Shown: positions 7,552-14,835 of the stretch, one piece after another
How the letters are laid out: every line of letters begins with the position of its first letter
How positions within the stretch are numbered: position 1 is the stretch's first letter
Assembly: GCA_025451595.1 (NCBI GenBank)
Contig: JANWKD010000092.1
Coordinates: forward strand, 1 to 16,426
Length of the DNA: 16,426 bases
DNA from: Candidatus Babeliales bacterium
Lineage (GTDB): Bacteria; Babelota; Babeliae; Babelales; JANWKD01
Direction of reading: 5' to 3'
The notes under the pieces: model-generated
Told to the model about the DNA's origin: nothing
The model's input: only the letters and a program-made list of their open reading frames with translations
Databases searched by the model: none
Made by a program: the position numbers and the translations under genes

Positions 7552-8312
7552 AACACCTCCTTTTTGGTTAAATCTAAACCCTGCTCATGCAAAGCATTAG
7601 AATTTATGTTAGAAAGATGCGGTGACACAATAATTTGATTTTTAAAGCGCACATCAGCAATCCATCCTCTTTGATTTTTTGATTTTTTTTTGTTCAATAT
7701 CTTTTTTACCGATGATAAGAAGGTAAGTAACTTTTGATCAATGAGCATTTCGGCATGAGCAAGAATGCAAAAGTTTGACTCATGAGAATCGTATAAATAA
7801 ACCGCAGCATGATCATGCCATTCAATATAATAATCCGTCCAAATTGTAGGATGAAAATTATTAATTGCAGCAATAAAATGTTCAATTTGATTATTAATAT
7901 TTGCATGGTCAATAACCTTTAAATTAACACGAGGGCTTTCAGAGAAAATTGTACCATCTGTTATTAATCCGTTATTGGTCAATACCAATTCGTTGTTGAT
8001 TCTCAGGAGAGGCTTACAAGATGAAATCGATGCGTATGCAATACCTGGCATTTTGTGATGAATAGCGATAGTATCAAGATAATTGAATTGCTCTTTTAAT
8101 GCTTTTGCCATATGAGTAAGAGAAGGTTTTTTAGCTAACTGCTCATGCACAAACTGCTCTATATTCTGCGCAGTTGATTCAGATAAATAATTATCAATAG
8201 CATGAACATACAGATGTTGACTTATAGAATAATATCTGATAGTCATTATGCCTATAGTTGTCTTCATTACTAATAGGCAATAACACAACAAGCGTTTGAA
8301 ACGCTTCGTCAT
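7548..8312 (-). CDS. ftsQ: FtsQ/DivIB-like cell division protein
   Basis: FtsQ is a bitopic membrane protein with an extracytoplasmic POTRA domain that links early and late division proteins. This 254-residue protein has a basic start (MTKRFKR), one probable membrane segment (~8-27) and then a POTRA-like region. There the pattern NYLDTIAIHHKMPGIAYASISSCKPLLRIN, taken here as positions only, fits the family's 'P..I.I....P...IN' run at ~92-121. It is followed by NELVLTNNGLIT, the usual 'lid..G.i' strand. Sequence similarity is modest, but its place directly before ftsA with a 4-bp overlap settles the assignment. AAAGGA lies about 7 nt before the ATG at 8312. The C-terminal part is lysine-rich and diverged. 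Confidence 0.85.
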   Translation of the reverse strand: MTKRFKRLLCYCLLVMKTTIGIMTIRYYSISQHLYVHAIDNYLSESTAQNIEQFVHEQLAKKPSLTHMAKALKEQFNYLDTIAIHHKMPGIAYASISSCKPLLRINNELVLTNNGLITDGTIFSESPRVNLKVIDHANINNQIEHFIAAINNFHPTIWTDYYIEWHDHAAVYLYDSHESNFCILAHAEMLIDQKLLTFLSSVKKILNKKKSKNQRGWIADVRFKNQIIVSPHLSNINSNALHEQGLDLTKKEVL

Positions 8313-8353
8313 GAATCGTCCTTTCCCCTAACCCTTACTATCTTTCTCTTATT

Positions 8354-8382
8354 TTTTAACTTTTTCTTGCCATACGAGTCAA
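8354..8382 (-). promoter_or_regulatory. Candidate promoter for the ftsQAZ operon
   Basis: On the minus strand TTGACT (8382-8377) is a 5/6 match to a -35 box. After 17 nt comes TTAAAA (8359-8354), a poor -10. It lies in the 91-nt gap between the 157-residue membrane protein gene and ftsQ, the only gap in this block large enough for a promoter. Confidence 0.3.
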
Positions 8383-8403
8383 GAATTTAGTAAATGTGAT
8401 AGT

Positions 8404-8877
8404 TTACTCTATTAACAGAGTACAACTTTTTTTGAGTAATTCTAAAGAAAGTACCGTAGCTACAATGCCACATGCAGCTTGTCCAAGTCCCGTTAGTATT
8501 CGCATTTTATTATCAGGTTTTTCCATATTACAAACATACGCATTATTACAAGTATTATTATAAGTATTCTTTTCTTTTTTAGTTATACCTCTCTTGATAA
8601 CTCCATTAACCGGTGAACCATTTTTTTTGCTTTCTTTTATAAATATGTGCGAGCTTGTTTGATTCATATCAAATATCTGTCTTATTCCCTTATAGGCTAA
8701 TATAGCACCACCAATCCCAATAGACATGTATACTCCCTGTTGACACATGGTCCCTGTAGAAGCTATCACGTCATTTCGCATAGCGCGCGTTATTTCACCA
8801 AAATCAATTTGAAATCCTGATGGAGCAAAACAATTTGAAAATAGCCCTATCATTACTATCAAAAAAATCTTTCTCAT
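8404..8877 (-). CDS. Small exported or membrane protein of unknown function, 157 residues
   Basis: I do not recognise this protein. It begins with a signal peptide (MRKIFLIVMIGLFSNCFA, likely cleaved near residue 18). It then has two hydrophobic stretches, roughly residues 46-65 (a glycine-rich GIGGAILAY core) and 126-150 (a GLGQAACGIVATVLSLELL core). Between them is a hydrophilic, Asn/Lys-rich segment with three cysteines. Two small membrane helices separated by a polar loop is therefore the likely topology. CGAGG lies about 9 nt before the ATG. It starts 33 nt after rlmB and ends 91 nt before ftsQ, so it may be co-transcribed with rlmB. Nothing visible ties it to division beyond position. 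Confidence 0.75.
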   Translation of the reverse strand: MRKIFLIVMIGLFSNCFAPSGFQIDFGEITRAMRNDVIASTGTMCQQGVYMSIGIGGAILAYKGIRQIFDMNQTSSHIFIKESKKNGSPVNGVIKRGITKKEKNTYNNTCNNAYVCNMEKPDNKMRILTGLGQAACGIVATVLSLELLKKSCTLLIE

Positions 8878-8910
8878 ACAATTAAACCTCGCAAAAAGAG
8901 ATGCCGATTT

Positions 8911-9639
8911 TTATTTTATAGTGATATTTTGATTGCTTATAATAAATAGCAAAATGCCAGCTGCTACCGATGCATTATAAGAAATATCAGGCGTACGTTG
9001 CGGCAAGGTAATCAAGGTACCAGATTTTAAAATATCACGTGAAATACCGGTTCCTTCACTTCCAATAACTAAGCAAAGTGGTTGCTTATAGGTAATCTTT
9101 GTTGCATCGGCTCCGTTTTGCAATACCGCCAAATAGGATTGATAGCCCGACTTTGCAAGTTCTTGCATAGCGCTAACTGCTGATGGAGCTTGATACATTT
9201 CCATATGTTCCGCCAGCCCTGCTGATGCTTTTATAGCCGCCGCATTCAAAGGCGCACCGGTTTTTTGTACAATAATGATGCCTTCAAAACCAGTGCAATA
9301 GGCAGAACGAATGATCGCCCCCATGTTGCGCACATCTTGAATACCATCAAGCATTAGGAGCAATTTTTGCTTGGTTATCTCAAAGAACTTTTTACGATAC
9401 ACAAAGGGTGATGCGTAACCCAGGACACCTTGATGATCAGCAGTTCCCGCCATTTTGGTCAAAACGTCCCGAGACACATATTGAATCTGTATGCCTTTTG
9501 GCAATAATGATTCTATCTGTTGCCATGCTTTAGGAGTAGGTTTAGTAGTATAAATAATATGCAATTTTCTTTTTTTTGCTTTTAGCAATTCGACAATAGG
9601 ATGAATGCCATATATAATTTCTGTTTCTTTTTTTATCAT
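8911..9639 (-). CDS. rlmB: SPOUT RNA 2'-O-methyltransferase, RlmB/TrmH family
   Basis: Enzymes of this group methylate the ribose 2'-OH of rRNA or tRNA using S-adenosylmethionine bound in a trefoil knot. RlmB acts on a guanosine of 23S rRNA. The 242-residue protein has the N-terminal substrate-binding domain opening with YGIHPIVELLK (10-20). The SPOUT domain follows. Motif 1 reads DGIQDVRNMGAIIRSA (98-113, with N105 and R111), motif 2 reads VIGSEGTGIS (191-200) and motif 3 reads ISYNASVAAGI (219-229). The usual S-L-N/S-M-N of motif 3 is S-Y-N here. The start at 9639 has AAGGA upstream. The domain layout fits RlmB better than TrmH, but the exact target nucleotide cannot be told from sequence. 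Confidence 0.9.
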   Translation of the reverse strand: MIKKETEIIYGIHPIVELLKAKKRKLHIIYTTKPTPKAWQQIESLLPKGIQIQYVSRDVLTKMAGTADHQGVLGYASPFVYRKKFFEITKQKLLLMLDGIQDVRNMGAIIRSAYCTGFEGIIIVQKTGAPLNAAAIKASAGLAEHMEMYQAPSAVSAMQELAKSGYQSYLAVLQNGADATKITYKQPLCLVIGSEGTGISRDILKSGTLITLPQRTPDISYNASVAAGILLFIISNQNITIK

Positions 9640-9844
9640 AGTAAAAAATCCTTATAAAATTATTCTACTTGGCCAAAGACTTTGTCTTTTTAAGCCGAAA
9701 ACGAATGACAATGGGCCCAAATAGGGTGAGGCTTCGAAGAATTTCGCGCTCGCTAGCTTAAAAAACCAATGCGCTTCACCTTATATAATAGCATAAAAGG
9801 CTACATTTATTAAGATTACCAAAAAAAGAAACGTCATATTTGTA

Positions 9845-9873
9845 TTGATTTTTTATTAAATTTTTTTTATAGA
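9845..9873 (+). promoter_or_regulatory. Candidate sigma70 promoter for the Hsp20-like gene (and alr)
   Basis: TTGATT (9845-9850) and TATAGA (9868-9873) are separated by exactly 17 nt. Transcription would start near 9880, about 33 nt before the ATG at 9913. The rest of the 273-nt gap (9640-9912) holds the short leader of rlmB, a small AAAGAC/GTCTTT hairpin (9675-9689) and a GC-richer patch at about 9700-9780. Confidence 0.45.
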
Positions 9874-9912
9874 TAAATATAAATATGGTCAAACAACAAA
9901 ACGGAGGCCTTT

Positions 9913-10434
9913 ATGAAAAAACTATTTTTTATTCTTACTTTATCTACGTTAACTATGAAGCCCTACAACAATGATCTTTTACATGCAATGAATAAATTTT
10001 GTGATACCGTGAACGCCGTAAGTATGCAGGATTTCCCTATATCAAATGAAGATAAGTCTTGTGCAAGTGCAGCTATTGCCTTTGACGGTGATTTTGTAGT
10101 GGTAACGCTGAAGGAAATCGATGATAAAAAAAGTGTAAAAACGTTTTATAACGAATTTGAAAAAAGCCTTACCCTCATTATAACGAGCAAGCAAGGAGAA
10201 ATTCAAGTTAAACTCGATGAATACCAAATCGAGATCAAGCAACGCATAAATAGCATCGAAGAAATACACGATGAAAATGGTGTTATACACAAGACTACTA
10301 CAAATGTTTTCCATTCGAGCTCAATTAAATCTTTACCTGTTGCAGTAGATATTAAAAATTATACTATTGAAAAACCAGATGAACAACAACAAGTTATTAT
10401 TAAATTACCGAAAACAATTTCTCAGAATAAATAA
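9913..10434 (+). CDS. Secreted protein with an alpha-crystallin (Hsp20)-like domain
   Basis: The 173-residue protein starts with a signal peptide (MKKLFFILTLSTLTM, cleavage perhaps near residue 26) and is preceded by a strong GGAGG. The mature part reads like a small heat shock protein. Strands FVVVTLKEI and LTLIITSKQGEIQVKLDEYQ resemble the core beta sandwich. The segment FHSSSIKSLPVAVD resembles the conserved 'f.rs..LP..vd', and the end VIIKLPKT resembles the closing 'L.I.lPK'. Classical Hsp20 proteins are cytoplasmic holdases; an exported version would act in the envelope, which is inference. The family match is by eye and of moderate strength. It is followed after 9 nt by the alr frame, with a terminator-like hairpin just beyond. 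Confidence 0.6.
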   Translation: MKKLFFILTLSTLTMKPYNNDLLHAMNKFCDTVNAVSMQDFPISNEDKSCASAAIAFDGDFVVVTLKEIDDKKSVKTFYNEFEKSLTLIITSKQGEIQVKLDEYQIEIKQRINSIEEIHDENGVIHKTTTNVFHSSSIKSLPVAVDIKNYTIEKPDEQQQVIIKLPKTISQNK

Positions 10435-10443
10435 ATAAAACAA

Positions 10444-11652
10444 ATGCTTCAATCTTCTATCATTGATTACTCGAAGAAAGGCCTGAGTTATTCAGACCTT
10501 TCTTTTTTTACGCCATTATCTTCGTATGCTTCTAGCTGGATCGAAATAAGCAAAAAAGCACTTTATCACAATATTGCGCAATATCGTTCTGTTATTGGTT
10601 CGAATGTGATATTAGCTGCGGTGATAAAAGCGAATGCATATGGACATGGTATAGTGTCCATTGCTTATTTAGCAGAACAAAATCCACAGGTTAATTACTT
10701 GTGCGTAGTACGGTTGACGGAAGCGATACTATTACGCCAACATGGTATTAAAAAGCCAATTTTGGTGCTCAGTATTATTGATGAGAATCCCACGTATGCC
10801 ATCGAACTTGATATCGATCTCGTTGTGTATGACACTCAAACCGTAGATCAATTATATGAAATAGCAAAAAAGCTCCAAAAAAAAATACGTATTCACATAA
10901 AAATAGATACCGGTCTTTCGCGGCTTGGTATCTTATGGGACCAAGCAGTTCCTCATATCAAACAATGGCATGCACGAGAATGGCTTGATCTGCTGGGAAT
11001 TTTTACTCATTTTGCAGAATCAGAAAGTAGCAATCAAGAATTTACTCAACTACAACAACAACGATTTAATGCGGTTGTTACTCATTTAAAAAATGATTCA
11101 ATTGTTTTTCCCTTTGTTCATGCCAGCTGTTCTGCAGCAATGACCGTTTCTATGAATTACCACTACAATTTTGTCAGATTAGGCATTGGCTTATATGGCT
11201 TGTGGTCATCGACTGAGAATAAACAAATCAGCTACAAACAGCATACAACATTTAGCTTGCAACCAATTTTACAATGGAAAACCAACATAATTCAAATTAA
11301 AACAATTCCCGCCCATAGTTGGGTCGGTTACGATAGAACTTTTTTTACTGATAAAGAGATGACTATTGCTATATTGCCTATTGGATATTCTGATGGCTAC
11401 GATCGAGGATTGTCAAACCGAGGATCTGTTATGGTCAATAATCGCTATGCAATGATCCGCGGCCGGATTGCGATGAACTTAATGATGATTGATATAACTG
11501 ATATTCCAGAAGTTCACCTTGGTACCCAAGCAATATTAATTGGGCAACAAGAAAAAGTATGCGCTGATTTTCTCGCAACGCAATGCAATACTATTAACTA
11601 TGAAATTGTTGCCCGCATAAACCCTGAGATAGCTCGGATTATTGTTGACTGA
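10444..11652 (+). CDS. alr: Alanine racemase (PLP-dependent)
   Basis: Alr interconverts L- and D-alanine in the cytoplasm, supplying D-alanine for peptidoglycan. The PLP lysine is in AVIKANAYGHG (K62), the family signature. The second catalytic base, tyrosine, is in VGYDRTF (Y296). IGYSDGYDRG (313-322) and GRIAMNLMMIDIT (340-352) are also typical. Two small departures: D replaces the usual G after Y296, and N345 stands where an aspartate (M-D) is common. Family homology begins near SWIEIS (~31-36), so the first ~30 residues are extra. The ATG at 10444 is the only ATG/GTG/TTG in frame before the domain. It lacks a Shine-Dalgarno and is followed at 10474-10509 by a terminator-like hairpin within the coding frame. 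The start is therefore uncertain. The 3' end overlaps the opposing gene by 14 bp. Confidence 0.95.
   Translation: MLQSSIIDYSKKGLSYSDLSFFTPLSSYASSWIEISKKALYHNIAQYRSVIGSNVILAAVIKANAYGHGIVSIAYLAEQNPQVNYLCVVRLTEAILLRQHGIKKPILVLSIIDENPTYAIELDIDLVVYDTQTVDQLYEIAKKLQKKIRIHIKIDTGLSRLGILWDQAVPHIKQWHAREWLDLLGIFTHFAESESSNQEFTQLQQQRFNAVVTHLKNDSIVFPFVHASCSAAMTVSMNYHYNFVRLGIGLYGLWSSTENKQISYKQHTTFSLQPILQWKTNIIQIKTIPAHSWVGYDRTFFTDKEMTIAILPIGYSDGYDRGLSNRGSVMVNNRYAMIRGRIAMNLMMIDITDIPEVHLGTQAILIGQQEKVCADFLATQCNTINYEIVARINPEIARIIVD
10474..10509 (+). terminator. Intrinsic-terminator-like hairpin inside the 5' end of the alr frame
   Basis: AAGAAAGGCCTGA (10474-10486) pairs with TCAGACCTTTCTT (10492-10504) over 13 positions with one C-A mismatch, around the loop GTTAT, and runs straight into a T tract reaching 10509. 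By structure it would terminate the Hsp20-like gene. By position it lies within codons 11-22 of alr, so it may act as an attenuator or limit readthrough into alr. Confidence 0.75.
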
Positions 11653-12109
11653 TTATGTTACCTTCTTTTTCAAATACGGAATAATGATATTCGCTTTTTA
11701 ATTGCTTTAATTCAGGCAGAAGGATGCTTTTATTTTTCTGTGCTTGTTGATAAAAATAATTAAAAAAATTACGTATGCCGATTCTTTTTTTCATAAAATT
11801 TTTTGAAATATTACGGGGATACATAACTTGGAAAGAATCATCTTTGCCTGAAACAAGAAAGTCACATTGAACTTCAGAGAGTAAATAGTTCATATACTCA
11901 ATTTGCGTAGAGGGATAAACATTTTTTAGTAATTGAGCGGCGCGACGATATTGCTTATCTCTGATGAATAATTTTAATTCACTGAGTGAATCTTGAATAT
12001 GCAAATCTTTTGGCTTAAGTGGTAATTGAGTTATTCTTAATGGTTCAGTTTTTTTACCTGCATACACAGAAAATGCAATCAGTAGAATAGACAACGGCAC
12101 GTAATTCAT
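11639..12109 (-). CDS. Small secreted protein of unknown function, 156 residues
   Basis: I do not recognise this protein. It starts with a short signal peptide (MNYVPLSILLIAFSVYA, cleavage likely after residue 17), and AAGGAG precedes the ATG at 12109 by about 8 nt. The mature part is basic and probably helical. The segment around SELKLFIRDKQYRRAAQLL could be a helix-turn-helix of TPR type, but no repeat series is visible. There is a single cysteine (QCDFLV). Its last codons overlap the 3' end of alr on the opposite strand by 14 bp, so no terminator separates the two. It is divergent from the kinase gene across a 92-nt gap. Confidence 0.75.
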   Translation of the reverse strand: MNYVPLSILLIAFSVYAGKKTEPLRITQLPLKPKDLHIQDSLSELKLFIRDKQYRRAAQLLKNVYPSTQIEYMNYLLSEVQCDFLVSGKDDSFQVMYPRNISKNFMKKRIGIRNFFNYFYQQAQKNKSILLPELKQLKSEYHYSVFEKEGNIISQQ

Positions 12110-12166
12110 CTCAATTTTCTCCTTAATTAATAACTAAATTTGTAGTATAGTATATAGAGTTAGTTC

Positions 12167-12172
12167 ATTATA
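12167..12172 (-). promoter_or_regulatory. Candidate -10 box for the 156-residue secreted protein gene
   Basis: The minus strand reads TATAAT here, 57 nt before the ATG at 12109, within the 92-nt divergent gap shared with the kinase gene. No good -35 is seen at the right distance. The kinase start at 12202 has no Shine-Dalgarno. Confidence 0.25.
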
Positions 12173-12201
12173 AACCATTATTACCATTTTATATTAATTA
12201 T

Positions 12202-12891
12202 ATGTTTATCGTTGAAGGCAACATCGGCGCTGGTAAATCTACCTTTCTCAAACTTATTGCACAATACCGTCCTCATATTACTATTGCGTTAGAACCAGTC
12301 AATACCTGGCAAAATAATGTTTTTGGCCAATCGTTACTTGCAAACTTTTATCAAAATCCCAAGCGCTGGGCCTACAGCATGGAAACTTTTGCCATGCTAT
12401 GCCGTGTTCGAGAACATATTATTGAACAACAAAATCCAAACCCTTTTCGTATTATTGAACGGTCAATCTACTCTGGCCATTATGTTTTTACTCACAACAG
12501 TTATGAAGCGGGCTTTATGACAGATTTTGAATGGCATATGTATAATCAATGGTTTGATTATTTAATTCCCAAAAAATGTCATGATCCACATGGCTTTATC
12601 TATTTGCAAACATCACCAGAAATAGCCTATGAACGAATAAAAAAGCGAAATCGTTTGGCAGAGAAAAAAATTACCATTGCGTACTTAAAACAAATTCACC
12701 AACAGCATGAGAAATTTTTAATGCAAAAAATTGGTTTATTACCAAGCCTTAAAAATGTTCCAGTCATGGTTTTAGACTGTAATCAAGAATTTGAAGAGAA
12801 TCCGTTTATTTTAAATCAGTTTTTTGATAGCGTAGAGCTTTTTATACAACAATATCGCCAGGAGTCTGGTATAAAACAGATAGAATTATGA
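12202..12891 (+). CDS. Deoxynucleoside kinase (dCK/dGK/TK2-type)
   Basis: Enzymes of this family phosphorylate deoxynucleosides to monophosphates for salvage of DNA precursors. The 229-residue protein shows the P-loop GNIGAGKST (6-14). EPVNTW (31-36) contains the glutamate expected to act as base. CRVREH (67-72) includes conserved substrate-binding Arg residues, and IIERSIYSGHYVF (84-96) carries the ERS motif. The LID-like arginine/lysine segment ERIKKRNRLAEKKI (144-157) follows. The pattern is that of the animal dCK/TK2 and large-DNA-virus branch, also found in some Bacillota and Mollicutes, and not of E. coli-type Tdk. The specific nucleoside cannot be read from sequence. The start lacks a Shine-Dalgarno but places the P-loop properly. 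The stop lies 2 nt from the stop of the opposing lipoprotein-like gene. Confidence 0.9.
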   Translation: MFIVEGNIGAGKSTFLKLIAQYRPHITIALEPVNTWQNNVFGQSLLANFYQNPKRWAYSMETFAMLCRVREHIIEQQNPNPFRIIERSIYSGHYVFTHNSYEAGFMTDFEWHMYNQWFDYLIPKKCHDPHGFIYLQTSPEIAYERIKKRNRLAEKKITIAYLKQIHQQHEKFLMQKIGLLPSLKNVPVMVLDCNQEFEENPFILNQFFDSVELFIQQYRQESGIKQIEL

Positions 12892-12893
12892 TT

Positions 12894-13166
12894 TCAATTC
12901 TCATTCAAATGCTTTTTTATATGTTCCTGCAGATCAATATTCAATTTTTGAGCCATCTGCTCGGCCAGCCTGTGCAATAACACCACGCGTTTGTATTTGA
13001 ACGGATTTTGATCAATTTCTAGATTTTTTGTTTCGCTCATCAAATAACGTAAGATTTCATAGCCTTTTGTTTTGGGAGGCTTTTCCTGCTTGCACCAACT
13101 ATGCGCTATTCCCGCAATAATCATCTGCTCGAGCCGCGCGATATCATCATCGGGTACAATAGCCAC
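12894..13166 (-). repeat. C-terminal module shared by the paralogues, copy in member 1
   Basis: This codes for the last 90 residues plus stop of member 1. Position by position, 75 of 90 residues are identical to the copy at 14563-14835. That is clearly higher than in the rest of the two proteins, where only blocks align. Confidence 0.85.
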
Positions 13167-14531
13167 CATTTTACGAAATGGAAAATTGTCCTTTGAATTA
13201 AGATAATAGGTATTGAGCTCATCGTCATAACAAAAGGTATGATATGGTCCACTTGATTGATAATTTGGAAAATTGTATACATGTGTATGCTCAGTGCTCT
13301 TTTTTATAGTTCTAAAATGAGGCAACCGTGCCAATCCATGTCCGCGGACTTTATATAATTTGTTTCCAATATAAAAGAAATTTTTACTATTAATATTGTA
13401 CAGTGCATAGTGATCTCTATCATACAAGATATAATATTTTCGGCCATACGGCGCACTCGAATAACATTTACAGTAGGGAGTTTTAATATTGAATTTAATT
13501 AATAGATAACCTGCATCTAAATGAGGGCATATAAAATCTTCCAAATCAATTGAATAACGTATGATATCTGAATAGTTGATTAAATAACAATCAGTTCGTT
13601 GCCATTCTTGCCTATGCAACCCATGATTCAAAGAATAATACAGCTGTTTATGTAATTGTGGGTTTGAGCTCAGAAACTCATTAAATAAGCTTTCTATATC
13701 TATTATATTGGTAGATTTTTTTTGTTGATAATCATACTGCATTATAAAATCATCACCAGTATAAAATTCTATATTATTCGCAGAAGTAAACGTTCTTTCC
13801 TTATTGGCAATAAATAGTGTAGTCCCAGGTCCAAAGCGGATAAATGACGATCTTAATCCATCTGGAACCGCAATCGGCTGACTTTCAGTCGTAATTTGTT
13901 GAAAATCAGCATTATCTTTTACTGTTAATATACAAGGAGAACTACCAATAATAAATTGATTCTGATGTGGATGAACACAGTAAATCTTTTGTTTAAGCGC
14001 AAGATTAATATCCCTTTTCCATTGAATCTTTTTATCTTCGATTTTTATCAACTTTAAATCAAAGGGATCGTCTATGTATATCGACGAGTGCTCGTTGGGT
14101 CCAGCTCCATCAAAACTCCACATAAGAAATATCTCATTTGATCTGATATTTTCATCCAATAAGCCAAAAGTGCCGTTCTTTTTGCTACGATCATATATAT
14201 CTTTATGTTCTCTGTATAATCTTCTATTTTGCTCTTTAAATTCTTTTGAAACATACTGATCGAAAGGAATTATATAATTTTTTGCTGTTTTATCATGAAT
14301 ATACTCTTCATTACATAAATTCCAAATAGGTAATTTTATCTCATCAGGAATCGATTTGAAAATCTTATAAAATTCCAAATCCAAGGGTTCTAATTTGTCA
14401 TTGTTAGATTTATGAAATAATCCCGTTACTTTTTTTATAAGTGATTTGGAATGCGCACTGTCAGAATGTTTTTCGCAACCCCAACTGAGTATTGAGAAGG
14501 TGGCAATGGCTATTCCATATATAATCTTCAT
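12894..14531 (-). CDS. Lipoprotein-like paralogue, family member 1, 545 residues
   Basis: I do not recognise this family, but its neighbour at 14563 is a clear paralogue. The N-terminus is a hydrophobic signal with a cysteine at 19 (LSWGC-EK). The paralogue has the same C19, which suggests a lipidated cysteine, although the residues before it are not a textbook lipobox. Shared blocks are: DLEFYKIFKSIPDEIK near 50-67; a beta-rich middle with HP...FIIGS and IRFGPG; PYCKC; DHYALYNINSKNFFYIG; YQSSGPYHTFCYDD; and a C-terminal helical region of ~90 residues starting VAIVPDDDIARLEQM. The middle could be a degenerate beta-propeller, which is inference. AGGGGAA precedes the ATG at 14531, 31 nt after the stop of the upstream paralogue, so they are probably one operon. 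Function is unknown; an envelope location is likely. Confidence 0.85.
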   Translation of the reverse strand: MKIIYGIAIATFSILSWGCEKHSDSAHSKSLIKKVTGLFHKSNNDKLEPLDLEFYKIFKSIPDEIKLPIWNLCNEEYIHDKTAKNYIIPFDQYVSKEFKEQNRRLYREHKDIYDRSKKNGTFGLLDENIRSNEIFLMWSFDGAGPNEHSSIYIDDPFDLKLIKIEDKKIQWKRDINLALKQKIYCVHPHQNQFIIGSSPCILTVKDNADFQQITTESQPIAVPDGLRSSFIRFGPGTTLFIANKERTFTSANNIEFYTGDDFIMQYDYQQKKSTNIIDIESLFNEFLSSNPQLHKQLYYSLNHGLHRQEWQRTDCYLINYSDIIRYSIDLEDFICPHLDAGYLLIKFNIKTPYCKCYSSAPYGRKYYILYDRDHYALYNINSKNFFYIGNKLYKVRGHGLARLPHFRTIKKSTEHTHVYNFPNYQSSGPYHTFCYDDELNTYYLNSKDNFPFRKMVAIVPDDDIARLEQMIIAGIAHSWCKQEKPPKTKGYEILRYLMSETKNLEIDQNPFKYKRVVLLHRLAEQMAQKLNIDLQEHIKKHLNEN

Positions 14532-14562
14532 TTCCCCTGATCCTTATTGCGTTGGCTCCTGC

Positions 14563-14835
14563 TCAGTTCTCATTTAAATGTTTTTTTAGGTGCTCTTGCA
14601 AGTCTATATTCAGTTTTTTAGCCATTTGCTCTGCCAATCGTTGCAACAAAAACAGTCGTTTTTGCTTGAATGGATTTTGATAAGCTTCTAGATTTTTTGT
14701 TTCGCTCATCAAATAACGTAGGATTTCATAGCCTTGTGGAGTAGGTGCTTTTTCTTGCTTGCACCAATTGTGCGCTATGCTTGCAATAATCATCTGCTCG
14801 AGCCGCGCAATATCATCGTCGGGCACAATGGCAAG
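14563..14835 (-). repeat. C-terminal module shared by the paralogues, copy in member 2
   Basis: Counterpart of 12894-13166. The DNA is also visibly similar, for example a shared ATAATCATCTGCTCGAGCCG on the plus strand in both copies. Its last third is matched by the partial copy at the right edge. Confidence 0.85.

Noticed and set aside
8405..8433. TACTCT/AGAGTA hairpin followed by a T run on the plus strand
   Set aside because: It has terminator form only for plus-strand transcription, but no plus-strand gene lies upstream; it falls in the last codons of a minus-strand gene and is probably chance.
9675..9691. AAAGAC-TTT-GTCTTT hairpin followed by T residues
   Set aside because: Six base pairs with little GC, in the leader of rlmB on the other strand, with no plus gene before it; too weak to call a terminator.
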